Positions 1 through 12,800 are shown, counted from the first letter of the stretch. The stretch: DNA of 64,000 bases from Pseudoscleropodium purum (GCA_963969395.1 OZ017805.1:3162001-3226000), one strand, 5' to 3'. Translations and numbers: made by a program. The notes: a model not told the origin generated them from the sequence alone.

Positions 1-1650
1 AATGGAAGTCTCTAGAAGCACCAAACCTAGGAACCTCAATGAAACTCTAATACAAAAATAAGAAAATAGGAATGCGTAGACTTATAAAACATACATGCAA
101 AAATAAAATTCCCAAACAACATATAGTTATTTCCATGTACAATGCAATTAATGGAAAATAATCATGAAATATACATATATTAGATCATCTCAAAACAAAA
201 TATTTGATCTTTTTCAACTATGATTAATACTACAAATACTATATATAGGATGTGGAGGCTAGAATGACTTAAAAATGCAATAGATGCTTGGACTTTGACC
301 TAGACTAAAATAAAGAAATTACAATTAATACCATTCCTAGGTCCATTGTAAACACTTACACAAATTGCAATTGCTATTTGAGCACCATCCATGACATTCA
401 AGTGTTGTCCATGCAAATGTTTATAGTGGACCTGGGAATAATTTGTTTATGTAATTTAATTGCTCACTAGGAAGTTAAAACTAAATATCTACATCATCCC
501 CACTTAGTGTTTGAAAAATGAAATCCATAGAAATATGTAGGTAACAACTAATTCCACAACAAATAAGTATCGAAAAACCACAACATAGAAAATTATAGAA
601 ATAAGGTATTCCACTCTCCTTGAAAAGTACTCTTACACACCATAGTGTATCAACTGCAGTCTATAAGAGTAATTACCAAGGAGTTTGGAATATCTTATAT
701 CTATAATTTACTATATAGTAGTTTTTTTATGCCTATTCATTGTGGAATTAGTTGTTACCTACAATTTCTATAAATTTCATCCTTCATGACTAATGCTTTG
801 TGACAACAAAGTCTTGGAATTGCTATAGTCACCAACTCAGACAAATTCATGGATAACATGAACATTAAGAATTGGTATGAGTTTCAAACAACTAAGTATT
901 TATGCTACTCTATCCAATCTAGTTCTATAAGTTTGTCCTACTCTTCAACTTCTCGATTGTTGCAAATATCTCCAGCCTTCAACTATATCTAATATATTTT
1001 GAGGATCTATCACTTACAATGACCAACCATTTCTTCTTCAAAGACCTTTGTTTCCAAGCGTCCTCCCAATGGAAACTTGATTGATTCGGGTTTACAATAT
1101 GTGACTTGCATGAATGTCTCGTTGCCTCATTGAAATGTACTTTGATGGAGGATAGCCAATGACATTAGATGGTGTAAGTTGCTTTTCATGAGTAGATTTA
1201 AAATGTATTGAGGCTTGCAAACCATTTTTGTGTATCTCAATAGGCTTATCCACCTTGTCATCACCCTGCACAAAGAACTTAAATCAGCCTACAAACATTC
1301 ATAAAAAATATGTAAAACAAAAACTATTGATACATAAACTTTGGTAATTGAACTCTTTACCTCAAAGGTGGGCAACACATCCATTTCATTGTCATAGAGC
1401 TTCTGTTGTATCAAACCATTTGCATGCAATTGATCTTGAGCATTAGTCAACTAAAGATAACATTTCAATGGTGAAAGAGACCTCAAAGGGTGAGGCTGCT
1501 TTCCTCCATTTGGAGGACTATTGACCACCTCATCATCAAGAAGAAAAATTGAAAAATCCATTGTAGATTGGGCAATGATTGCTGAATATATGATCTGCTT
1601 ATATCCACTTCAAGATTTGATATACTATCCATAGAAGGAAGGAAAAAAAT
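1..1650. other. AT-rich stretch, no gene seen
   Basis: No protein-like frame of useful length and no terminal repeat of a known element is visible here. The DNA is AT-rich. Around 600-760 it holds an imperfect palindrome-like segment: words resembling 'aaggtattccactctccttg' recur inverted as 'caaggagtttggaatatctt', and the flanking 'attccacaac' recurs as 'gtggaat' near 740. This suggests an old inverted repeat with arms about 50-70 bp and a centre near 640. No function can be supported. Confidence 0.35.
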
Positions 1651-1899
1651 CAATGAAAAGAGTAGAATTTGGTATGCTCATTTTAAAAACAAGCCCAATA
1701 GTACCCCAAGTTTACATGTACCACTCGTTGGCAAATTGTACACTTACAAAATGTCAAGCCAACATACAACTACATTTTTTTTTCCAAATCAGTATGAAAC
1801 ATGCAATCAACTATCTACATAGAATAGAAGCCAAACTCACTAAATCTACATTAGAAGAGAGACCTAATATCCCTTGTTATTTTGGCATGAGACAGAAAA

Positions 1900-2840
1900 A
1901 AATATAGCCTAAGTGCTCTACATTGACCTTCTTCTGTAGGGATCTTTCACATTCCTCAAACACAAGTTGATTAGTTCCACTCCTAACTTTCTATTCTAGA
2001 AAAATTGTATTGAATTCCTACACTGCCTCTTTAAACTCCCTATACTCAATATCATCTTCTTTGTAAAATAGGTGCAAGTGCCCAATACAATTGTCCCTCC
2101 AAAAGGAATACAATTCCATTGGCTTGGCATTGTGAAACCATTCAATGTAAGGAGTAGAGTATTGATAAGTATCCCATCTATCACTCTATAGCCCTCATAG
2201 GAACATGTGTCAAAGAAAATCACATTTTTTTGTTGATTTATTACGTACCTCGTAGGGCTATAATCCAAAAATATTGTATTTTCAGTCAAAAATATAGAAT
2301 CACTCATCTCAAACTACTTCTCTAATGGCTTCATGAACAAATCCTTTTTTGTTCCCTTGACCCTATAGTTGCCTACCCTCCCTTGTCTGTTTCTGCACTT
2401 TAATATGTCGCATTGCTCTTGCCCTAAAACATGCAATGGGGACTCTAAGCCTTTGAATAGGTACTTGCATATTTTAAGTACCGTGGACCTCTTTAGCGAG
2501 CTCTAAACTGAGAGATTCACAAATTTGGATAACTCATGGAGAATGTTTTAACAGTGGGGTCTTAATGTCACTAGCTTAAAATCTACGATAAATGTTTTAT
2601 AGTCATGCAATTTTTCACCAAGTTCCATATACCTATTATGTCTAGTCAGGTATTTTTTTCCTCATGAATGCAAAGTATCCCATTCAATTCAAAGACGACA
2701 TTTAGCCATTTTGTAGTCCCTCGGACATGAATGGGGCGAGAACTTTGTCCACCGCCTCACTTTTTGGAACACATGCCTCACTGCTACCTTATTCTTGAGG
2801 TATAGCAAAATGTGCAAATAGTTAAACCTTTGCATTGTCT
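1900..2840 (-). pseudogene. Decayed coding remnant, unrecognised protein (1)
   Basis: The minus strand carries protein-like sequence in pieces. The clearest open piece is 2307-1996 (103 codons), with residues FGGTIVLGTC in its middle. Near 2070 the plausible reading moves to another frame and continues as KEDDIEYREFKEAV with TAG codons, so there is at least one frameshift. Upstream, about 2840-2650, another piece reads GLQNG and SSLN-MGYFAF with TAG or TGA codons where Trp would fit. I do not recognise the family. The decay pattern (TAG in place of Trp or Gln) matches the other element relics in this window, so I take it as the remnant of a transposable-element gene rather than a host gene. 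It may belong with the minus-strand pieces at 3.4-7.6 kb, but the join is not visible. Confidence 0.4.
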
Positions 2841-3419
2841 AACACATTTTGAGTACTTTAAAAAAATTGATCCAACTATTCCACATATACTATTATGAAC
2901 CCAAAAAATAGGTAAGAATTAAACTGAAATTTATGAACATCACATGGTGATAAGGAGTACTCACTAAATCAACGAGCACTCGAGTCGGTGAAGCAATGAT
3001 GGCGTCGACCAATGATGCCAAGGGAAGAATATAAATCACTAGAAATAAGTCATTTGATAAATGATCCCCAACTTCGTTGATTGTGGACTCTAGAACATCT
3101 TCCTTAGTCTCCTATAAGAGAGGCAATGGCGTAGATGTCTCTTAATTGTCTATCATTGGATCATCATGTGGATTCAAATTTTCCATGAAGGCAAATGAAG
3201 GTTCAAGCGGTATAGTATCATCTATAAGAACAATTAATAAAATTGGAATACAATTCAATTCAAAAGTAAGGCATGCATAGTTTACAAGTGATGAAAGATA
3301 TAACTATGTAAACAAATTGAGCATGATATATTACAAAATCTCTCAAAAAGAATAAATATTACAAAATCTATCAATCTAGAGTTCTAGGTCATCTATCCCT
3401 ACCTAAATGCAAGATGAAT

Positions 3420-4440
3420 TGAAGCATGAGCATTGAAGACATTTCAACTCGATTTGAGTTGAAATAGAGGCAAAGAGTCACAAAGAACAATTTGGAGAAT
3501 TCTGAGCCACAGGGTCTTGTGACTACTCGGCTTCTACTTCGTCAATTTGACGAGAGTCATCAAGCTATTCATTACCATAGCCACCCTTTGCCTTAGCAGT
3601 GTCCATCTACTCGCCTTGGACTTCATCCTCTCTAAGCATGGAATTGCCTTGATTTAGCAAAAATAGGGCAACACCCATTTGATATAGAGGCAGTACATCC
3701 ATCACGGTCCCGGACTTTGTCTACACCTGCCTCACACTATCAACTGAATCATAAGCATGATTGGTGATACACAATTGTGGAGATTGTGCAAATGGATCTA
3801 TTGCGAGCAAAGGCTTCACTTGCATAATCATAGTGCTCACAATAATGGAGAGAGCGGCCATCAAATCCTTGATTATGTCCTTGTTATCTTGATGAACCCT
3901 CTTATTTTCTTCCCTCTGCTCTTGCTTGAATTTCTCGTTCTCCTTCTACATGAACTCAATAATCTACCTTAGAGATTCATCTGCCAAGCTCTTCTCTTGA
4001 ACCGTTGCTTTCTTCTTCAATTTTTGATTTGAAATCAGGGTTTGCCCATGTTGTATCAACGAATTAGATGACCCTCATATATTGCTAGTCTTTGCAATCT
4101 TGATTGAACCATGGGCAGTGGTTGGGATTGTCCGTAGAATATCGTGAATAGGATCCACCCATTCTTTTTCCTCTACATCATCGACCGAGGACAAGTTTAT
4201 TGCCGTCCCCCTTTGAGAGGCATCTTTAGCGTCATCATCCTCCTCAACTTGAATGGACTGCTTTCCTTTTTTTGACAAAGAAGCACCTTTTTCATACTTC
4301 TACTCCAAAGATTAACTTCTAGAAAACAGTACGAGTTAAAGAAGTCATCCTTGTCCATGCTCTCAAATTGGCAGCAAAGGTTCAAGAAGTCTTCATTGTT
4401 ATAGCTCTCATCTATAACAAAGTTGTTGAGTGAATTCATC
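3420..4440 (-). pseudogene. Decayed coiled-coil coding remnant, minus strand
   Basis: From 4278 downward the frame reads a short K/Q and acidic segment (SIQVEEDDDAKDASQ), a stop at about 4075, then a lysine- and glutamine-rich stretch with heptad-like spacing (KENEKFKQEQREENKRVHQ, near 3950-3890). It continues in the same frame to about 3550 with several TAG codons. The overlapping piece 4439-4197 is in another frame and is acidic/aromatic in character; it may be the preceding part after a frameshift. A coiled coil is likely in the intact ancestor. No family is recognised. A perfect 19-bp palindrome lies just upstream at 4483-4501 and another at 3442-3464, both between coding pieces. Confidence 0.4.
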
Positions 4441-6060
4441 TACATCAACAAGAAAAGAATTCATGAGTATGAAATTCAACCATTAACTCGAGTCGAGTTA
4501 AAGGGAATTGATATCTGGAGTGGGCAAAGAACAATCCATACCACACTAGAAAACACTATGCAATAAAAAAGGATTCAAATGAAAATAGAAAAGATCACGT
4601 ATCCACGTTGCACAAATTGCTTTTCTATCTACAAAAATGGACATAACTTGCTTCCTTGAAGAAACAAACTAATCAAAAACATTTAACTAGAACTCCATTT
4701 AGAGCTCAGTGTTGTAATCAATTTCATGACTTTGCCTTCAAGTGTCATACCTTGATTTAGGTGCTATTGAAAATACTTTTGGAATTTTTTTTTTGGTAAT
4801 GCAATACCAGTTTTCAAGAAGAAGATGAACTGAATCAGATCTCTTGCATGACTACTCCTCTCTAAATGTCCTCTACTTGCTTGAAAAGGCCAAGTATATA
4901 CTTTGCCTACTACAATGTGTACGCCCATCCATACTCTTAGACCCTAATATAATTACAGAGGCCTAGTTTGACTTCCTCGCCACAAATCCATAACCAAACC
5001 TCTGGGGTTGTAACCTTTGGGTCCGCAATTGTCTTAAGTGTGCCCAAGAAGTTTTCAAAGTAGGGTGTGGCTTCACTCAACTTCAATTTGTTGATGATGC
5101 CAGGGATGTTTGAGAAGTCCATAATTGCAAACTTTAGTGAGGACTTCACGGACTCCGTCCACAAATTTGAGTCCCACTCATCCATTGCATCATCCTTCAT
5201 GTTGTATGGCCTGAAAAACACTTAAGCTTTAGGTCTAACAAACTTCCCCTTGCTCTCTAGGAAGACCTTGAAAAACTTTCTTGCCAAAATAGACATTTGA
5301 CCCATGGACTTATTCTTGCTCAATAAGAACTTGGTGAGCGAAAAAAAATGGTCTCTTGGAGTAGTGACAAGAGTGTATTTGGTCGCCTTGATGACATTGT
5401 AGTCAACTTGGACTTCTTCCACTCTTTCCTTCGGAGGTTCCCATTGTTGTCAAATATGCGAAGGTTTGGCTTCATGTGATGGATCTACCTTTTTACAGCC
5501 TACTTGCACTTGCATCTCTCAAGCCACTCCTTTGCAACATAGTAGTTAGGGAGGACCACCTTCAAAGACTTTATGGTCACTTTTGGGTGTGGCAATGCTC
5601 TATTTGGTGTCCAATTCAAAATATGCAATGCCAACCTCTTGAGATCATTCTTAGAGCAGTTTCCAAGCTATTTGAAAAATTCTTTGGCGATGACACTGTC
5701 TTCCTTTGGATTCCAAGTCTTTAGCTGATTAAACTTGAGAAGGGTACCCTGTTCAATTAGTTCTCCGTGAGCTTGACTTAAGATAACTTGACTTCACAAT
5801 TCGCAGGTATTGTCAGAAGCCATAATAATCTTCAACTCGTTGTGGATGTTAATGTCCCTCTCCTTCTTCTAGCTCAATGCTCTTCGATTCCTCTTAATAT
5901 CCATCATAATGATTGAGAAACAAAGTTTAATTATGTCTTTGAATTCCTGTTGAAAATGAAAAATCTATTGTTAGGTCTATGGTTAACTCGATTCAAGTTG
6001 AAATTTCAATGTCAATGGACATCGAATGTACATGCAAATTAAACTTGATACGAGTTAAAG
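3442..6060. repeat. Four dispersed TTAACTCGA-type palindromes
   Basis: Near-palindromes of 19-23 bp occur at 3442-3464 (arms TTTCAACTC/GAGTTGAAA), 4483-4501 (TTAACTCGAGTCGAGTTAA, perfect), 5983-6002 and 6041-6060 (both imperfect). Each lies in a gap between minus-strand coding pieces. The same word family forms clusters at 7.5-8.0 kb and 18.4-19.2 kb. Confidence 0.65.
4937..5422 (-). pseudogene. Decayed coding remnant, 162-codon frame with one stop
   Basis: Minus-strand frame 5422-4937 is one continuous reading frame broken once, by TAA at 5224-5222 (after FVRPKA). The residues before and after look equally protein-like: hydrophobic/aromatic, with motifs TTPRDHFFSLTKFLL and PEVWLWICGEEVKLGLC. 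No known domain is recognised. It sits between other minus-strand pieces (3.4-4.4 kb and 6.4-7.6 kb) in the same orientation, so these may be exons or fragments of one ancestral gene. The palindromes at 5983 and 6041 would then fall in introns or spacers. That joining is inference. Confidence 0.4.
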
Positions 6061-6380
6061 TTTCATGATTACCCTATAAACTCTTGTGTTGACGAAATCT
6101 TTAGCAGTTTGCTGTTGTAGAGTAATTGAATTTTCCAACTCTATCGACTCTTTTGACAGGTATGGACGTCCCATCTTAGTTTATACAAGTGTAGACCCAC
6201 TAATATTGCTTGCCCACGTTTGCATGAAGTTTTGGAAGTAATTGACCTAGTTGTAGTACACTGAGATTTTTCAGATAATCATTTTGTCTTTATTGCAGAC
6301 AACAAAGCACTCCGACGTTTTGAACTTGTTTGCCGTCTTCTTAGGGATCTTGTCTAGCTTCTATATCTTTTTAGATGCAT

Positions 6381-6644
6381 CTACATAGTGTTGCCCACTA
6401 AACATCCAAACTCTCCCATCTTCATGTCTTCAAATTTTGTTGGTTTTGTTAGTAGGTTAAGTGGCATCACGTAAAAAGTTAGTTTAAAATCCAGATTAGG
6501 CATGTTTATGAGGAAGTTCAGTGCTTTTTTAACTCCGGCTTCTTCAAGTCCACAAATATTCAAAGTTTGCGACAACGTATCCAGAAGATCTATAGATATT
6601 TCAAATTTCTCCCCAATCTTAGGAACATAAGAATCTGTGCACAC
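6381..6644 (-). pseudogene. Decayed coding remnant, 87-codon open piece
   Basis: Minus-strand open piece beginning MCTDSYVPKIGEKFEIS, with a leucine-rich middle and a hydrophobic C-terminal part. Upstream in the same direction (6990-6650) only broken frames are seen, and downstream the reading runs into repeated stops near 6370. No family is recognised. Its orientation matches the pieces at 7.06-7.63 kb and 4.9-5.4 kb, which supports a common ancestral minus-strand gene, but no splice signals were confirmed. Confidence 0.3.
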
Positions 6645-6999
6645 TGCCTAGTAATCATCAAAGGATTTTCACAACTCTTCACAATTGATGTCCTTGATGT
6701 GTCCGCTAATGTCTTTGGGAATGTTGATGATCACCAATGCCATACTTGTTTTAGGTCTAACCGACTTCTTTATATCATTGATTGCTTTCTTCTCCCAAGT
6801 TTTTATGCTTGTAGGCCATGTCTCTACCAAAGAGCCACAACTATACCGATCCGTGGTCTTGCTCTACTTGTAAGTGCGCCCGGTCTAAGGTGTCATCAAC
6901 ACCAAAGAGGCTTGACTATCCCCTTGACTGCTATACTGTCACATGAGAGTCAATGGTTGCATTCACTCTTGATGCAAGAGATTTCTAGATGAGGGTATT

Positions 7000-7460
7000 T
7001 TCGTCCTTAGCTACCCACTTCTTCTCATTCATGTTCTTTTCTAAATTAGGTAGGAGCTCCTAGAAGTTGGTGTCCTTGATGTTGTTGTAATATGTCAATA
7101 TGGAAAAAATTGTGACTCTGGTATTGAAGACATAAGAGAAGAGGTAGTCTTCAGCTCTGTCTTGTCCAACGGCCTTGCAACACACTATTATCAATCCATT
7201 TGGCCCAGTTAGGACTCCCCAAACAGATTTGTAGAGAGAGACCAACAATTTTGCCTTCGACCTTGAGCATTTTGTCATGAAGGACAATTTGGAGGTCATC
7301 AGTGTCAACATGATTGTCCAAAAGTCCACCATATGTGATTCCTTCCACCCCCAACACTCTCCAGTGACAAATTTGTTTCCATATTCTTCAACACTTTCTT
7401 TTGGTATTTCAAAGCATTGAAAGTATAGTTGTAATTTGGATACTTGGTCTTCCATGTCTA
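7000..7460 (-). pseudogene. Decayed start of minus-strand element gene (ATGGAAGA start)
   Basis: A plausible start lies at 7457 (ATGGAAGACC, reading MEDQVSKLQLYF). After about 40 codons the most protein-like reading moves to the frame of 7357-7151 (GGLLDNHVDTDDLQIVLHD). It returns near 7130 to the first frame (AEDYLFSYVF) and continues past a stop as ELLPNLEKNMNEKKWVAKDE. At least two indels are therefore needed. The upstream open extension to 7626 is probably leader or intron, because it contains the palindrome motif. The plus-strand DUF7869-type relic at 19.3 kb also appears to begin ATGGAAGA just after a run of the same palindromes. That is the only shared feature seen; the proteins themselves are not alike. 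Confidence 0.4.
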
Positions 7461-7484
7461 TAAGGCAGACAATAGATATTGTTA

Positions 7485-8015
7485 GCTTAATTTGATTTGA
7501 GTTAACATTTGTAGTTGTTAACCTATTGATATGAAGGTTTTGTTTTTGACATTCGCACTTGTAGGATTGGACATTTTTGAGCTTATTAGTTTTAACTCGT
7601 TTTGAATTAAATATAAATTGAAGCAAATAATTAGAAGGATATGTGTTATAAGATTAATTCAAATCGAATTGAATTTATGCTGGACATTACTAACTCTTAA
7701 TTTGGATCAAGTTAATCTTGATCTTTATTTTTTTGTTGTTTGTCTATTTAGTGGCGAGGAAGATTAACTCAATTCGAGTGAACTAGTCACTTTACATTGA
7801 ATTTGGCTCTATTGTAACTGGCAGCTAGTTTTTAGTGAATCTTATTTGTTTTCAAGGGGATTTAACTCGGTTTGAATTGAATTGGTGGATCACCTTTCTG
7901 AAATTGCCTTTGAATCAAGTTAAATAAGAATTTAGTGTTGTATTTTTTGTATGTAATGTTATGAAATTATGTGTCTAGTCGAGTTAAACTGGCATCGAAC
8001 TGAATTTAGCTCAAA
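7485..8015. repeat. Cluster of about eight TTAACTCGA-type palindromes
   Basis: Degenerate copies of the TTAACTCG-(A/T)n-CGAGTTAA palindrome occur near 7490, 7591, 7652, 7697, 7763, 7861, 7908 and 7978. Spacing is irregular (45-100 bp). Examples are 'attaactcaattcgagtgaa' and 'tttaactcggtttgaattga'. The cluster lies directly upstream of the minus-strand ATGGAAGA start at 7457, so on that strand it sits in the 5' flank, leader or promoter position. Confidence 0.65.
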
Positions 8016-8399
8016 TGGTCAATGCTTGGGTATGCAGGTACATTTATAGGGATAGAAATTTTTGGGCATACTTGAGGGAATGCTGTATTTTCTTTAAGTC
8101 TGCCCAACAATTGGTGTCCTAGGTTGGCTCTCTTTCCAATGTAGCTGTCGCAGCTTAAAATTTTGATTTTCTTAGCATGTACCAAAATAGGAACGGAAAC
8201 TAGCCATTAGGGAACCGGATCCGATTAGGTGGAGAAGGAAAACTCAAAATTAGCTCAGAACATGAAGTAGTGGGCCTCTTGGATCTAATCCGGTCAGGAG
8301 TAACTATCGACGGAAACGGAATGCCACACGGATTAGGTCTAGGACCGGATTATGGGTGAACCGGATTCAAGACGACCAAACCGGAAAGGGTCCAGAGAC

Positions 8400-8407
8400 T
8401 ATATAAG
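8400..8407 (+). promoter_or_regulatory. TATA box in CCGGAT-rich segment
   Basis: TATATAAG is followed about 30 bp downstream by a pyrimidine/C-rich stretch (ttgcacccccttttag) that could hold the transcription start. The surrounding DNA is GC-rich and resembles an LTR or element promoter. No open coding frame follows. Confidence 0.45.
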
Positions 8408-8642
8408 GAGGAGCCTTCACTGTTGCACCCCCTTTTAGAAACTCGACCTTGAGCGCGCGCGGTTGAGTTTTTGCGTTTGTGTGCTTCAAGCTTTGATTCC
8501 GGTTGAGATCGAAGAGAGAACGTGGGGAACGGAACCGGAACTTGAATGAAGTCTTCGAGCAACTGGATCCGCAGAGCAGAAGCCCGACAGTAGGATTTAG
8601 GGTTGTAGAGTAGATAGGATTTTGATTTCAGTTAGGAATAGG

Positions 8643-8667
8643 AGCGGATCCGGATCCGGATCCGGCT
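8643..8667. repeat. GGATCC short tandem run
   Basis: Four overlapping GGATCC/CCGGAT units in tandem, in the middle of a region with more than twenty scattered ccgga words. Each unit contains CpG, so the site is unusual in a window otherwise poor in CpG. Confidence 0.7.
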
Positions 8668-9887
8668 CAACAGTATTAGGTCAGACCGGAAGTTAGATTA
8701 GGGTGGCGGCGGACCCCCACGGGTTTTCCGCTCCTTTTTGTGCTTTTAGGGTTTTTACCCTTTGTATATAAATCGGTTCCTGCGATGGGAACTGGGAGTC
8801 TTCATTTTGCAAATGTCTTGTACCTTTCTCTTCTCCTCATTGTGTGTCTCTTTCCAGCGCGACAGGATTGTATGATGTGGAGTTAGGATAGTACGAGCCG
8901 GTTTGCGAGTGATTTCTCCCCTTGGTGTTTCTTTTCCGATCCTAGGTGCATGTGAGTAGGTATCTAAGAGTTGGGAGTGAACGTAGTTCCTCAGCACATC
9001 TAGAGTTTGAGATTCCGGGTGAGAAAGCCGTTGTTAGGCTAGGCGGGTAGGGAGGGATTCTTTAGCTGCGCTAGAACTCCCGGGTGGGAAATCCGGTCGA
9101 GTGTCCGATCTCCTGTGAGGTCTCACCACCCGTATGGGTAACGGAAGAACTTTAGTTGATGTTGGAACGGACGGGTGCACTTGTAACCACCTATCTTCGC
9201 ACGGATCGGAAGTAGCATCAAGGTCGTTGTAGTACGAGAGGGTCGAGTGTGGGGTCTTTGTGTGACCTACGACCCGGATTGCTATCTGGGTTGTTGTGAA
9301 GGACCAAACCAGATCCGGATTAGCTTAGGAGTTTAGAAGGTAGGACAGTGGGTCTTCAGCCACTATAAGTCACGGAAGGAGTGGTGGGCCTACTACTCTC
9401 AAAATTAAGCGGCGACCCCTCTAATGGTGAAACAGAGGCAAAACCAAACCGGATAGGATTACGGATACATGATGACCATCCGGACCGGATTGGTTAGGAC
9501 GGATTTTCAGGACCGGAAGTTGTAAGATCCTGGGATTTGGATATTTGTACAGACCGGATAGTTAGTAGGATCGGAAGAAGGAGTAATCCGGTCTATAGTT
9601 ATCCGGTGTGGTGGTATTTCTAGTTCTAGATCTAGGACCGGAAAGTAAGATTGGGATACTGACTGAGCTTAACTGCTTAATAGAGCTAGATACTTCACAG
9701 GATCTCGTGGGTTCGATCTTTAGAGTCACTTAGTTATACTCTAGAGTGATTTTTGTGAGTATAATGGGGAATTGACCTGCCCTGTGCTGCGACAGTAGCA
9801 CTCACCAAATGCACTCTCCAATGGAACACTCAAGCTTCAATACAACTTGGGCAAGAAAATGTGACAATCAGATTAGTCACTAGGATT

Positions 9888-12800
9888 TGTGGGAGTACGG
9901 AAATTTAAATCAAATAGAATTAGGCTAGAATAGGGTTAGATAGATTTAAAATTTTTATTTTTAAACAACCCATAGGGATTTCAGCTCCATTAGGACTATT
10001 TTTAGAATAGTCAGTTTCTAGATTGCTAGAATTATTATAGATGTCATGTTACTAGATTTAAGACGGATCCAAAATTCGGAAAAGTCCGGATTTAGAGAAC
10101 CTATGACCTAAGGTTTTAGTCTAGGAAACTAGAACACCATTATAGGAACAATCTCCTATCTGTTCTCCACTAGGAACTGTCGGCCACTCATTAGGTACTT
10201 AAGCCCACCACCACCCTACTCTTCTCCTTTTCCATTTGTTGAACTCCATGTTTGTTTAGTTGAGTGAAAGAGTGGTGAGTTAGCAATCATACTAGAGAGA
10301 GAAAGGAAGGTCAGTGCCATTTGTACCGAATTAGGTTTTTTGGTGTTAGTGCTTCATGGTGGAGGTCAGCAATCTGCCTTCCCATAAACTAGTAGTTATG
10401 GCTTGAATGGTTTGTACTGTCATTCCTTTCAATCTAGAATTCCAAAAGCAATTGGAGGAGGATCTAATGTGTATTGGGTGTGTCAAGCTTTTGCAAAAGC
10501 CGTGGAACATCAAGAACAAGGAGATGATTTAGGACCTTGTCTATGGGATTTCGAATCAATACAAGTTGATAGTGAGAGGTCGACCCGTAACTTAGACGAA
10601 GGATATTTGGGTAGATGTGTACTTGTTTAAAAAGAGTGGATCCAAATTAGTTTTCCAATTGGATAAGTACGGAAAGTTCCGAAGTCTAGCTAATGCAAAG
10701 GAGGGTTAGGCCATCAATGAATGTAGGAATAAGAGGCATAGATAGTTGCTGGAGTTTTTGATTTCAATCTTGTATCTAGAATAGCCTACCCGGATTATGG
10801 TCATAGTAACTAATACCATTTTTGGAGCGTTGGAAGATCAGATTGTGCATTGGGGAAGAGTGATTGCAAGCGTTGTGTCAAAATTGGCTAATCATGTGTT
10901 GAGGAGAAAACAAAGCCCTATCAACCCATATGTGTTCCACTTCTACCACCACAAGGAGGTCTTGAGCGGTCAGGAGACTATACAATACAACATCAGAGTC
11001 AAGATTATGGATTATGGCCTCATAGATGAAGTGGAGGAGGATTAGTCTGAATTTGGAGAGGGAGAACTCCTACTCAGCATTTGAGGCAAACTGAAGGTGG
11101 ATCTGGACAAGATTGTGGATGAGATCCAATGACAGTCGCATACAAAAGAATTATGTGGGAAGGAGGAGTAGATCTGGAACTTGGAGAAGGAACGGGATGA
11201 CTTCCAATCCCAGTTAGATTGGATAGAAAGAGAGCTGAACACGACAAGGCAATGAAAAACAAATGCTTTCCAACTCATCCACAACCTAAAGGCAATGATA
11301 GAGTCATCGAAGCATATTGTGATTAGATCTAACTTTTACAACATCTGGTTGAAAAAGGAAGGCCATATAACCGGATCAAAGGTAGTGACGATCATGGTTG
11401 ACTTTGAAGCTTGAAGGAGCGTTATCTTGAAGGAGATGCACAAATTGCTAGGACACTTGAATCTAGATAGGGCCATAGACTTATTAGAATTTCCGAAAGT
11501 CCTCGATAACATGTTCTAAAATACTTCAGTCACATAGCCTTCGATCCGACAGAATTTTAGTGTTTCAGTTCAGCCACAACTGGAAGGACTGAAGTCTATT
11601 TTGACTCCATTTGGCATCTACAGGGCCTTCAATAAGTCAAGCATGGACCCCATTAGCAGAGCAAGTAACACTCGAGCCTAAGAAGGAGCCAAGTAGGAAG
11701 TCTGCCCTAATAGAGTAAGAAGTCCCCATCCTAACTCTTTCGCCTCCTGGGCAAGTTATGACTGGAAAGTTCAAGACACCCAGATTGAACGTCTACAACA
11801 ACCTCAATGACCAAATTAGTGCCTTGGCAAATCCAACCCAATTTCATTTGGAAGATTTCTCGCATATACAACATACGTCACTCAAACGGGACCGCACAGA
11901 GATAGAGCCGAGTGACTTGTTTTAAGCGAAAAAGCCAAAGATTGAAGAAATCAAGGATACCGATGAAGAAAAGTTGAAGACTAAAACCGAGACGGAAACA
12001 AAGTAAGAAGAGTTGCCTCCACCTGTCCAATACAAGATTTAGACCCGGGTGGCAGCTAAGACTACTCTAGTAAAGGCTTCTGCGAAGACACCAAGGAGTC
12101 AAAGGTAGAGCAGCTTGAAGAAGGCACGTAGGGGCAAGTAGCTAGCAGGTTACCTTTAGTAAGTTAAGATTTTTATTTTTAGATTCTAGAACAGGTTTTC
12201 TGTACATGGGCCGGAGTTCCAGATTTCTCGGGTTAACTAGCCTTTGCTTTTCCAGATTTCATGAAGGTCGGTAGCTGTGGGGTTGACCTAGATTTTGGGG
12301 CACCTTTTGGCTTTTTGGTGTTGACTTTGGTTTTAAGGATGGACAGGTGTGTTGCCCTCTCATTCCATCCTAGTGCTTATTCAATTGTATTTCATTCTTT
12401 TTTGAAATTTAAGCCATCAAGTGTACATTTTGGCTCTAACTTTGTACAAAGATGTTGTCAGTTTGTTCATTTGAGTGCTGAGGTGTAAAAAGGACGGGTG
12501 AGGAGGAATTCGGATCTTTTGTCACACGGTCAAATTGAGAGAGTGTATTTGTGATAGGGTTGGATTTGTAAATAAGGACTTGTGTGTGGTGCTTTTGAAC
12601 TACTAGAATGGTAATTTGACTAAGCCAAAGACTGATGTGAGAGTAGATTTGGAATTCGATACAATTTCGTGCGGAGATTAGCGACCGCTATTGGAAATCC
12701 ACACTCATCGGAAGGTCTGCCAACCTTAAAATCTGTGTAATTGCTAGGAAAACTACCCTCTGTTGATTTTGAGTGTCTTTGATCTATCATTGTAGTAGAA

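Larger units (their letters stand above)
8142..9802 (+). mobile_element. CCGGAT-rich segment related to family X 3' region (copy D)
   Basis: This segment is far richer in CpG and in the word CCGGAT than its surroundings. It lines up in order with the non-coding 3' third of copies A-C: the 'ggtcgttgtagtacgagagg' stretch at about 9226 matches about 25315 in copy B, and the 'gacccctctaatggtgaaacagaggc' stretch at about 9415 matches 'gaccctctgatggtaaaacagagg' at about 25515. No family X coding part precedes it. It has its own TATA motif (8400-8407). The edges carry the inverted words CTGTCGCAGC (8147) and GCTGCGACAG (9787), but those could be chance. The stretch 'ctcgtgggttcgatcttt' near 9705 resembles the 3' portion of plant LTRs. 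It could be a solo LTR or a diverged deletion derivative. The boundaries are uncertain. Confidence 0.5.
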
